Positions 51,382 to 59,310 of a stretch of DNA of 64,000 bases are shown here, one piece after another (position 1 is the stretch's first letter; the number at the start of each line of letters is the position of its first letter). The stretch is from the NCBI GenBank assembly GCA_963976055.1, contig CAXBJB010000011.1:1-64000 (forward strand). Direction: 5' to 3'. Position numbers and translations under genes: made by a program. This DNA is from UBA1479 sp963976055 (GTDB taxonomy: Bacteria; Pseudomonadota; Alphaproteobacteria; Rhodospirillales; Casp-alpha2). The notes below the pieces were generated by a model that was not told where the DNA came from, did not search any database, and saw only the letters and a program-made list of their open reading frames with translations.

Positions 51382-52299
51382 ACCCTGAGCAAGAACGCGC
51401 ATCATCCGCACCACGCCGTCGTCGAAAGAGACCTCTGCCGTGAAGCCGAGGAGATCCTTCGCCAGCGCCGGATCGCCGACGGACACCGCAACCGCCGTTC
51501 CTGTATCCGGTTCCCGGCGGCGGCAAAGGGTTTTTCCCGTGGCGCCCTCGAGCCGGGTTATGACATCCAAGATCGTCACCGGCTGGCCGGTGCAGATATT
51601 GACCACGCGGGCGCCGTTCAGGGGCAGGGCAAGGGCAAGACCGATGGCCCGGGCGGCATCGCTGACGTAAACGAAATCGCGGGCCTGACCGCCTTCGCCG
51701 CGGATCACCGCTTCAGCACCCGTGATGATCTTTTCCGCGAACAGGCGGACAACGCCGCAATAGGGCGATCTCGGGGATTGGCCGGGTCCATAAACGTTGA
51801 ACATGCGCAGCCCGATGGAAGGGATGCCGTCACGCGCCGCATAGCGCTCGGCCGTGAGCTCAAGCGCGCGTTTCTCCGCGCCGTGGGCGTTGACGGGAAC
51901 GGTGGGGTCGCTTTCCGCGATCCGTGCCGATTGTCCCGCACCATAGACCGCCGCCGACGACGCGTAGACCACCGGCACGCCGGCGCGGGCGGCTTCGGAG
52001 AAAAGTACGTCGGCCGCAACAAGGAACGGCTCGGTGTCGTGGGCCATGTCGCTGCGGGGGTCCTCCAGCACCGGCGACCCCGCAAGATGGACGCATCCCT
52101 CGACCCCTTCGAGCGCGCGCCGCAGGACATCGCGGTCACCGACCGACCCTTCGATCATCACCTCGGCACCCTTCGCAACGGGCGCGCCAGCGTAGGCCAG
52201 ATTGTCGAGGATGCGAACCCCGTGACCGGCCGCCGTCAATTGCCTGACGGCCTCACGTCCGATGAATCCGCACCCGCCGGTTACCAGAATTTCAGCCAA
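51373..52299 (-). CDS. NAD-dependent epimerase-like SDR with altered catalytic tyrosine
   Basis: This 308-residue extended SDR has LVTGGCGFIGREAVRQLTAA and YASSAAVYGAGQ, but the expected YxxxK reads H-G-A-E-K (in PVNAHGAEKRAL), so the catalytic tyrosine is histidine. It otherwise has FNVYGPGQSPRS and RDFVYVSDAARAIGLAL, typical of UDP-sugar epimerases. It lies on the - strand at the boundary between the long operon and the AsnB operon, overlapping the glycosyltransferase end by nine bases. The enzyme might use a different base, or be a binding or regulatory protein. Confidence 0.72.
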   Translation of the reverse strand: MAEILVTGGCGFIGREAVRQLTAAGHGVRILDNLAYAGAPVAKGAEVMIEGSVGDRDVLRRALEGVEGCVHLAGSPVLEDPRSDMAHDTEPFLVAADVLFSEAARAGVPVVYASSAAVYGAGQSARIAESDPTVPVNAHGAEKRALELTAERYAARDGIPSIGLRMFNVYGPGQSPRSPYCGVVRLFAEKIITGAEAVIRGEGGQARDFVYVSDAARAIGLALALPLNGARVVNICTGQPVTILDVITRLEGATGKTLCRRREPDTGTAVAVSVGDPALAKDLLGFTAEVSFDDGVVRMMRVLAQGSA

Positions 52300-52394
52300 T
52301 GGCGGCCTCTTTGCCCGCTGCCCGTCCGATTTCGTTGGATGACTTCTAATGTCTCACGCCGTGCCATGCAAACCAAAGCGGGGATGATGCCGAT

Positions 52395-54344
52395 ATGTGC
52401 GGCCTGACCGGATTCCTTGCGCCGCGCCTGCCGGCGGCGCCCGACGCCGTTCTGGCCGCCATGGCCGGCACCCTGCGGCACAGGGGGCCCGATGCGGACG
52501 GGGTCTGGACCGATCCGGACGCGGGCATCGGTCTGGGCCATACTCGGCTTTCAATCATCGACCTGACCGCCGCCGGGGCACAGCCCATGGTATCCAGTTG
52601 CGGGCGCATGGTCACCGTCTACAACGGCGAAGTCTACAACGCGGACGAACTGCGGCGCGACCTCGCGGCAGCCGGCCGGTCGCAGCTCCAGGGACATTCG
52701 GACACGGAGATCATCATCGAGGCCTGCGCCCATTGGGGAGTCGGCGATACCATCCGCCGCCTGATCGGCATGTTCGCCATCGCGATCTGGGATCGAGAGA
52801 CGGCGACCCTCAGCCTGGTACGCGACCGGCTGGGGATCAAGCCGCTTTACTGGGGCCGGACCGGCGGCGCGATTACGTTCGGCTCGGAGCTCAAATCAAT
52901 CCGCGCCTATCCTGGATTTGATCCCATCGTCGACCGTTCGGCGCTCGCCGCATATATGCGCCTTGGCCATGTTCCCGCGCCGTATTCCATTTACACCGGC
53001 GTCCGCAAGCTGGAACCGGGAACGATCCTGACCGTGGCCCGAGGCGGCGAGCCACAGATCGAACGCTTCTGGGATCTGCAAGCCCTGGCGGCCGAAGGCC
53101 AACGCCATCCGCGCGACCTGTCCGACGGCGAGGCCCTGGACGAAGGCGAGGCCCTGATCCGCGATGCCGTCAAACGGCGGTTGATTTCCGACGTCCCGCT
53201 GGGCGCCTTTCTGTCCGGCGGCATTGATTCGTCAACGATCGTCGCGTTAATGCTGGCGCAAAGCAGCCGCCCGGTCCGCACGTATTCCATCGGGTTTTCC
53301 GATCCGGCCTATGATGAAACCGCCGCCGCCGCCGCCGTGGCCCGCCATCTTGGAACAGACCACACGCAACTTAACGTCGATGCGGAACAAGCCCGCGATG
53401 TCATCCCAGGCCTTCCCGACATGTACGACGAGCCCTTCGCCGATTCGTCTCAGATTCCGACGGCCCTGGTCTCCGCGATGACCCGAAAACACGTCATCGT
53501 CGCGTTGTCCGGCGACGGCGGCGATGAAGTCTTCGCGGGCTACAACCGCTATCTTCTGGGCGATGCGGTCCGCCGCCGCGCGGCATGCCTGCCCATGTTC
53601 ATGCGCGCCGGCCTGGCGCGGGGAATTTCGCAAATGCCATTGTCGATGTTGAGCCGCCTTTTGAGCGTTGTGCCCGACAGATACCTGCCGTCCCACCCCG
53701 GACAGAAGCTGCACAAGCTCGCGGACATTCTTGGTGCGCCGAACGACATGGATATCTACCGCCGGCTGGTCGCCATTTGGCCCGACCCGGCGCGGATCGT
53801 GCCCGGCGCGGCGCCCCCGCGCCACCCGGTTTGGGACGACGCAGCCGCGCCGGATACGGGGGGATTTATCGAACGCATGCAGATCATCGACAGCCTCAGC
53901 GTGCTGCCGGACGACATGTTGACGAAGGTCGACCGGGCCAGCATGGCCGTGGGCCTGGAAGTACGGGTGCCGCTTCTCGATCACCGGGTGGTTGAATTCG
54001 CCTGGTCCCTGCCGCGCCGCATGCGGGTCCGCGGCGGCGAGGGAAAGTGGCTTTTGCGCCGCATTCTCGAACGCCATGTCCCGCACACCCTCACAAGCCG
54101 CGCCAAAACCGGGTTCAGCCTGCCGATCGGAGACTGGCTCAGGGGGCCGTTGCGCGATTGGGCCGAAGACCTGCTGGATCCTTCGGGGCTGGCCCAGGAC
54201 GGCATGCTCGACCCGGGGCCGGTCCTCGACGTGTGGCGCGCCCATTTGAAGGGTCACAGAAACTATACCAACCAGATTTGGGCCGTTCTCATGTTTCAGG
54301 CCTGGCGGCGGCGCTGGCCGACCTCCATGGGGACGGACACATGA
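52395..54344 (+). CDS. asnB: Glutamine-dependent asparagine-synthetase-like amidotransferase 1
   Basis: This 649-residue protein starts MCGLTGF, with Cys2 as the class II glutamine amidotransferase nucleophile, RHRGPDADG, LGHTRLSIIDL and VYNGEVYN. The synthetase domain has LSGGIDSSTIVALM as the ATP pyrophosphatase P-loop. In glycan loci these enzymes often amidate uronic acids of the glycan. It starts at ATG 52395, 95 bases from the divergent SDR start, so a promoter should lie in that gap, though I see no convincing boxes. A second copy is at 59310. Confidence 0.88.
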   Translation: MCGLTGFLAPRLPAAPDAVLAAMAGTLRHRGPDADGVWTDPDAGIGLGHTRLSIIDLTAAGAQPMVSSCGRMVTVYNGEVYNADELRRDLAAAGRSQLQGHSDTEIIIEACAHWGVGDTIRRLIGMFAIAIWDRETATLSLVRDRLGIKPLYWGRTGGAITFGSELKSIRAYPGFDPIVDRSALAAYMRLGHVPAPYSIYTGVRKLEPGTILTVARGGEPQIERFWDLQALAAEGQRHPRDLSDGEALDEGEALIRDAVKRRLISDVPLGAFLSGGIDSSTIVALMLAQSSRPVRTYSIGFSDPAYDETAAAAAVARHLGTDHTQLNVDAEQARDVIPGLPDMYDEPFADSSQIPTALVSAMTRKHVIVALSGDGGDEVFAGYNRYLLGDAVRRRAACLPMFMRAGLARGISQMPLSMLSRLLSVVPDRYLPSHPGQKLHKLADILGAPNDMDIYRRLVAIWPDPARIVPGAAPPRHPVWDDAAAPDTGGFIERMQIIDSLSVLPDDMLTKVDRASMAVGLEVRVPLLDHRVVEFAWSLPRRMRVRGGEGKWLLRRILERHVPHTLTSRAKTGFSLPIGDWLRGPLRDWAEDLLDPSGLAQDGMLDPGPVLDVWRAHLKGHRNYTNQIWAVLMFQAWRRRWPTSMGTDT

Positions 54345-54441
54345 TCCAATTCCTAAAGTGCGGGTAGCCGAAGCCCGACGGAGACTGTAAATTGCCGCCC
54401 TCCCAGCCGATCATCCGAAATTCAGAAGCTTCCACTGACCC

Positions 54442-56016
54442 ATGACATCTGATTCCAATACACCCGGCACCAAGATTGCCGTCATCGGCTGCGGCCATTG
54501 GGGCAAGAACCATGTGCGCAATTTCCATGCGCTGGGGGCTCTGGCCGCCGTGGCCGACGCCAATCCGGATTTGGCCGCCTCGATGTCGGAAACCTACGGT
54601 GTTCCGGTCAAGGACTATGCCGCCATCCTGGCCGATCCCGCCATTTCAGGTGTTGTCATCGCCGCCCCAGCCGAGGCCCATGCCGCCCTTGCCATCCAGG
54701 CCTTGGAGGCCGGCAAGCATGTGTTCGTGGAAAAGCCCCTGGCGCTGACCGTCGCCGAGGCCGAGGGCGTGCTGGCCGCCGCGGAGGCGGCCGGGCGCAT
54801 TCTCATGGTCGGCCATCTGCTGCAGTACCATCCGGCCTTCATCAAGCTGACCGAGATGGTCCGCGCGGGCGATCTGGGCCAACTGCAGTACCTCTATTCC
54901 AACCGTCTGAACCTGGGCAAGATCCGGCGCGAGGAAAACGCCCTGTGGTCCTTTGCGCCGCACGACATTTCCATGATCCTGGCCCTGGTCGGCAATGAAC
55001 CGACGGCCGTGCGCGCCGAGGGCGGCAGTTATCTGCACGACGTCATCGCCGACGTCACGACCACGCATCTGACCTTCCCCGGCGGCGTGCAGGCCCATGT
55101 CTTCGTGTCCTGGCTGCATCCCTTCAAGGAACAGAAACTTGTCGTGGTCGGCGACAAGGCCATGGCCGTGTTCAACGACGGTGAGCCGTGGGAACGCAAG
55201 CTGCTGCTCTACCCCCACCGCATCGATTGGCGCGACGGCGTGCCGACGCCGGAAAAAGCCGAAGCCGTGCCGGTCGCCCTGGACGAGGGCGAGCCGCTGG
55301 CTATGGAATGCGGCCACTTCCTTCACTGCATGGCGACGGGAGAGACACCTCGCACGGACGGCGCCGAGGGCATGCGGGTATTGAGCATATTGGAACGGGC
55401 GGAGACGGACATGAGCGCGACACGCGATGCGATCGGCACGGGCCGGTTTCCCGGCGCCAAGGTTCACCAGACGGCGGTCGTCGACGACGGCGTGACCATC
55501 GGCGCCAGCACCAGGATCTGGCATTTCTCTCACGTCCTGCCGGGAACGAAGATCGGCACGGGCGTGGTGGTCGGACAGAACGCCTCCATCGGGCCGGACG
55601 TGACCATCGGCGACAATTGCAAGATTCAGAACAACGTCAGCGTCTACAAGGGCGTGACCCTGGGGCGGGGCGTGTTCTGCGGGCCAAGCTGCGTGTTCAC
55701 CAACGTGCTGACGCCGCGCGCCGAGGTCGACCGCAAGGACGACTTCCGGGAAACCCCGGTCGGCGAGGGGGCAACCATCGGCGCCAACGCGACCATCGTC
55801 TGCGGTCATGCGCTCGGCGAATACTGCATGATCGCGGCGGGTGCGGTCGTGACCTCCGACGTGCCGGCCCACGCCCTGATGGCCGGCGTACCGGCACGGC
55901 GCATCGGCTGGGTCAGCCACGCGGGCGAACGTCTGGGCGACGACCTGACCTGTCCGCGCGAAGGCCGCAAATATAAAGTCACCGATACCGGCACATTGAA
56001 AGAAGTCACCTCATGA
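54442..56016 (+). CDS. Fused WbpB-like dehydrogenase and WbpD-like N-acetyltransferase
   Basis: This 524-residue protein fuses two consecutive pathway enzymes. Residues 1 to about 330 are a Gfo/Idh/MocA dehydrogenase (IAVIGCGHWGKNHVRNF; EKP at 97-99), like WbpB/WlbA, which oxidises UDP-GlcNAcA at C3. Residues about 336-500 are a hexapeptide acetyltransferase (TAVVDDGVTIGASTRIWHFS, then ATIGANATIVCGHALGEYC), like WbpD/WlbB, which acetylates the C3 amine. The middle step belongs to the aminotransferase at 56013. It starts at ATG 54442 after a 97-base gap with no recognised signal. Confidence 0.9.
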   Translation: MTSDSNTPGTKIAVIGCGHWGKNHVRNFHALGALAAVADANPDLAASMSETYGVPVKDYAAILADPAISGVVIAAPAEAHAALAIQALEAGKHVFVEKPLALTVAEAEGVLAAAEAAGRILMVGHLLQYHPAFIKLTEMVRAGDLGQLQYLYSNRLNLGKIRREENALWSFAPHDISMILALVGNEPTAVRAEGGSYLHDVIADVTTTHLTFPGGVQAHVFVSWLHPFKEQKLVVVGDKAMAVFNDGEPWERKLLLYPHRIDWRDGVPTPEKAEAVPVALDEGEPLAMECGHFLHCMATGETPRTDGAEGMRVLSILERAETDMSATRDAIGTGRFPGAKVHQTAVVDDGVTIGASTRIWHFSHVLPGTKIGTGVVVGQNASIGPDVTIGDNCKIQNNVSVYKGVTLGRGVFCGPSCVFTNVLTPRAEVDRKDDFRETPVGEGATIGANATIVCGHALGEYCMIAAGAVVTSDVPAHALMAGVPARRIGWVSHAGERLGDDLTCPREGRKYKVTDTGTLKEVTS

Positions 56017-57143
56017 GCGCCTCTCCCATCGCCTTCATCGACCTTCAGGCTCAGCGCGCGCGCCTCGGCGACGCGGTGGATCAAGCCATCGCCAGGGTTC
56101 TCGGCCACGGCCGCTTCATCATGGGGCCCGAGGTCGCCGAGTTGGAAAAGCGCCTGGCCGACATGGGGGGCGCCGCCCATTGCGTGAGCTGCTCCAGCGG
56201 CACGGACTCGCTGCTGCTCGTCCTCATGGCCTGGGGCATCGGGCCCGGCGACGCGGTCATCGTGCCGGCCATGACCTTCGCGTCGACCGCCGAAGTGGTG
56301 GCGCTGGCGGGGGCCACGCCGGTGTTCTGCGACGTCCTGCCCGACACCTTCAACATGGACCCGGCAAGCGTCGAAAGCGCCGTCGCCACGGCCAAGGACG
56401 CGGGCCTGAACCTGAAGGCGATCATCCCGGTCGATCTGTTCGGCCAGCCCGCCGACTATCCGGCGATCCAGAAAATCGCCGACGCCCACGGCCTGAAAGT
56501 GATGGCGGATTCCGCGCAAAGCTACGGCGGGGCGCTGAACGGAAAGCCGGTCGGATCCTGGGGCGACGCGACATCCGTCAGCTTTTTCCCCGCCAAGCCC
56601 TTGGGCTGTTACGGCGACGGCGGGGCCGTGCTGACCGATGACGCCGACCTGGCGGCGCGCATGCGAAGCCTGCGCGTGCACGGCCAGGGCAGCAACAAGT
56701 ACGACAACGTGGCGGTCGGGCTGAACGCGCGGCTGGACACCCTCCAGGCCGCGATCCTGCTCGCCAAGCTGGACATCTTCGCGGACGAGATCGAGAAACG
56801 TCAGGCCGTGGCCGCCCGCTATGCCGAAGGCCTTGCCGGCATCGCCACGCCGCCCGCCGTGATCGACGGCGCGGTCAGCGCCTGGGCCCAGTACACGATC
56901 CGCATTGCCGACCGCGACGCCGTCGCGTCGGCATTGAAGGAGAAGGGCGTGCCGACGGCGGTCTATTATCCGGTGGCGCTGTCGGATCAGCCGGCCTACG
57001 CCCATTATCCCCGGGCCGGCAACGGCACGCCGGTGTCGCAGGCCCTGGCCCATGACGTGCTGAGCCTGCCCATGCATCCTTATCTCGACGCCGCCACCCA
57101 GGACCGCATCCTGGCGGCGCTGAAGGAAGCGGTCGCGGCGTGA
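56013..57143 (+). CDS. wbpE: WbpE/WlbC-type UDP-3-keto-sugar aminotransferase
   Basis: This 376-residue DegT/DnrJ/EryC1 enzyme has FIDLQAQRARLGDAVDQAI, CSSGTDSLLLVLMAWGIG and SFFPAKPLGCYGDGGA, with the PLP lysine at about residue 195. It is placed between a WbpB-WbpD fusion and a WbpI-like epimerase, so it should form UDP-GlcNAc(3NH2)A from the 3-keto acid. ATG 56013 overlaps the preceding stop in an ATGA. Confidence 0.9.
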   Translation: MSASPIAFIDLQAQRARLGDAVDQAIARVLGHGRFIMGPEVAELEKRLADMGGAAHCVSCSSGTDSLLLVLMAWGIGPGDAVIVPAMTFASTAEVVALAGATPVFCDVLPDTFNMDPASVESAVATAKDAGLNLKAIIPVDLFGQPADYPAIQKIADAHGLKVMADSAQSYGGALNGKPVGSWGDATSVSFFPAKPLGCYGDGGAVLTDDADLAARMRSLRVHGQGSNKYDNVAVGLNARLDTLQAAILLAKLDIFADEIEKRQAVAARYAEGLAGIATPPAVIDGAVSAWAQYTIRIADRDAVASALKEKGVPTAVYYPVALSDQPAYAHYPRAGNGTPVSQALAHDVLSLPMHPYLDAATQDRILAALKEAVAA

Positions 57144-58192
57144 CGCGCATCGCAACCGTCGTCGGCGCGCGGCCCCAGTTCATCAAGGCCGGGCCCGTCA
57201 GCCGCGCCTTCAGGGACGCCGGCATCGACGAGGTACTGATCCACACGGGCCAGCATTTCGACGACGGCATGTCCGACGTGTTTTTCCGCGAACTGGGTCT
57301 CGCCGCGCCTGATCACAACCTGGGCATCAGCGGCGGCGGCCACGGCGACATGACCGGGCGCATGCTGATCGCGCTGGAGCCGGTGCTGCTTCAGGACCGG
57401 CCCGACGGACTGCTGATCTACGGCGACACCAATTCGACCCTGGCGGCCGCCCTCGTCGCGGCCAAGCTTGACATTCCCGTGTTCCATGTCGAGGCCGGGC
57501 TGCGCTCGTTCCGCCGTGCCCAGCCGGAAGAGATCAACCGCCGCGTCGCCGACCACCTGTCGGCGCTGCTGTTCTGCCCGACGCCGCAGGCGGTCTCGCA
57601 CCTGGCCCGGGAAGGCGTCACGCGCGGCGTCATGCTGGTCGGCGACGTGATGTTCGACGCGGCCCTTGCCGCCGCCGCGCGGGCGGAAGGATCGGACGTC
57701 GTGTCGCGCCTCGGCCTGACGCCGGGAAGCTACGAGGTCGCGACCGTGCACCGGGCCGAGAACACGGACGACGACGGCGCGCTGGCCAAGGTGGTCGATT
57801 TCCTCAAGGCGCGTCCGGGCACGGTCGTCCTGTCGCTGCATCCCCGGACCAAGGCGGCGCTGGCGCGGGCCGGGCTCACGCTCGACGGCATCACCGTGAC
57901 GGACCCGCTCGGCTATCTGGAGATGACCCATCTGGTGAAGGCGAGTGCGGGGGTGCTGACCGATTCCGGCGGCCTGCAAAAAGAAGCCTATTTCCACCGC
58001 GTGCCCTGCATCACGCTGCGCGACGAAACCGAATGGACCGAGACCGTCGAGGCCGGATGGAACCGCCTGTGGCGGTCACCCGAAACGGCGGCCCCGCGCC
58101 GCGACATCGACGCCTACGGCGACGGCAACGCGGCTGGGCGCATCGCCCAGGCCATCGCGGCCTATCTCACCCAAGACGGCGGCGGCGCGTGA
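57140..58192 (+). CDS. wbpI: WbpI-type UDP-diacetamido-glucuronate 2-epimerase
   Basis: This 350-residue protein is a non-hydrolysing UDP-GlcNAc 2-epimerase homologue. VVGARPQFIKAGPVSRAFRD, LIHTGQHFDDGMSDVFF, YGDTNSTLAAALVA and FHVEAGLRSF are the family motifs. In this gene order it should give UDP-ManNAc3NAcA from the WbpD product. The start is GTG 57140 in a GTGA overlap. A plain WecB-type role is the alternative. Confidence 0.88.
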   Translation: MTRIATVVGARPQFIKAGPVSRAFRDAGIDEVLIHTGQHFDDGMSDVFFRELGLAAPDHNLGISGGGHGDMTGRMLIALEPVLLQDRPDGLLIYGDTNSTLAAALVAAKLDIPVFHVEAGLRSFRRAQPEEINRRVADHLSALLFCPTPQAVSHLAREGVTRGVMLVGDVMFDAALAAAARAEGSDVVSRLGLTPGSYEVATVHRAENTDDDGALAKVVDFLKARPGTVVLSLHPRTKAALARAGLTLDGITVTDPLGYLEMTHLVKASAGVLTDSGGLQKEAYFHRVPCITLRDETEWTETVEAGWNRLWRSPETAAPRRDIDAYGDGNAAGRIAQAIAAYLTQDGGGA

Positions 58193-59310
58193 CCGGGCGC
58201 AAGCATCTTCTCTACCTCGCGCTGGAAGCCCCGCGCGAAGGTCAGGCGTCCTATGCCCATATCCACGAGATCGTCGGCGGGCTGCAACGCCGAGGCTGGA
58301 TCGTCGACCTGTTCGTGCCGTCCTATTCCGGGCATTGGAAGCGCCCCGGCCTGGCGCGGCGGATGATGGAATACCTGCGCCTGCAATGGCGGATGATGCG
58401 CGCCTTCGAGGACGGGCAGGCTGTCTATGTGCGGTCCCACTTCCTGGCCTTTCCCACAACCTTGTGGGCGCATCTTCGGGCGGCGCCCATCATCCACGAA
58501 ATCAACGGACCATATGAAGACGTCGCCATCGCCTATGCCTGGGCGCGACCCTTAACCGGCATCATCAGATGGATGTGGCGCAAGCAGTTCCAATGGGCCG
58601 GGCGCCTGATCACCGTGACGCCGCAACTGGCCGACTGGATCCGCGCCCAGGGGATCACGACGCCGGTCGACGTGGTGCCCAACGGCGCCAATACGGAGCT
58701 ATTTCATCCGGATGCGGCCTGTGACGTCGATCTACCGGCGCGCTACGCCGTGTTCTTCGGCGGGCTGGCCCGTTGGCAGGGAATCCCGACGCTGCTGGCC
58801 GCCAAGGCATCGGCGGGCTGGCCCAAGGGCGTCGACCTGGTGATCGTCGGCGACGGGCCCGAACGCCCGGCGGTCGAGACGGCGGCCGCCGCCGACCCCG
58901 GCATCATCGATCTCGGCCGCCAGCCCTACCGCGTGCTGCCGGGCATCGTCGCCAAAAGCATTTGCGGCTTGGTGCCGAAAAACAACCTGGGCGACCGCAC
59001 GGGCACCGGGCTTTATCCGCTCAAGGTGTTCGAGACCTTGTCCTGCGGCGTGCCCGCCGTGGTGTCCGATTTTCCGGGCCAGGCCGATCTGGTGCGCGAC
59101 AACGATTGCGGGATCGCCGTGCCGGCCGAAAACCCGGATGCCTTGGCCGAGGCGGTCGCGGCCCTATCCGCCGACCCGACCCGGGCGGCCCACATGGGGC
59201 GGCGCGGGCGGGACGCGATCGTCGCCGCCCATTCCTGGGACATCCGCGCCAAGGACACGGCGGTGTCGATCCAGGCGTTGACGGGCACGCGGAAAGGTTT
59301 GGGTGGCTGA
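58189..59310 (+). CDS. Family 4 glycosyltransferase
   Basis: This 373-residue GT-B protein starts at GTG 58189 in a GTGA overlap with wbpI. The N-terminal YLALEAPREGQASYAHIHEI is a typical GT4 acceptor region, and VPNGANTELF, FFGGLARWQGI, VIVGDGPERPAVE and YPLKVFETLSCGVPAVVSDF are the donor domain motifs with the E-x7-E region. It probably adds the diacetamido-uronic acid or its neighbour. The frame is open upstream but only as a shadow. Confidence 0.85.
   Translation: MTGRKHLLYLALEAPREGQASYAHIHEIVGGLQRRGWIVDLFVPSYSGHWKRPGLARRMMEYLRLQWRMMRAFEDGQAVYVRSHFLAFPTTLWAHLRAAPIIHEINGPYEDVAIAYAWARPLTGIIRWMWRKQFQWAGRLITVTPQLADWIRAQGITTPVDVVPNGANTELFHPDAACDVDLPARYAVFFGGLARWQGIPTLLAAKASAGWPKGVDLVIVGDGPERPAVETAAAADPGIIDLGRQPYRVLPGIVAKSICGLVPKNNLGDRTGTGLYPLKVFETLSCGVPAVVSDFPGQADLVRDNDCGIAVPAENPDALAEAVAALSADPTRAAHMGRRGRDAIVAAHSWDIRAKDTAVSIQALTGTRKGLGG

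Noticed and set aside
52300..52394. TTGCCC (52311) and TCTAAT (52345) as a promoter for the amidotransferase gene
   Set aside because: The spacing of 28 bases is far outside the usual 16-19, so the pair cannot be supported.
54646..57155. Long - strand open frames (424 and 449 codons) opposite the WbpB-WbpD and WbpE genes
   Set aside because: Both are antisense shadows of well-supported genes, with a histidine-, valine- and arginine-rich composition and no recognisable domain.
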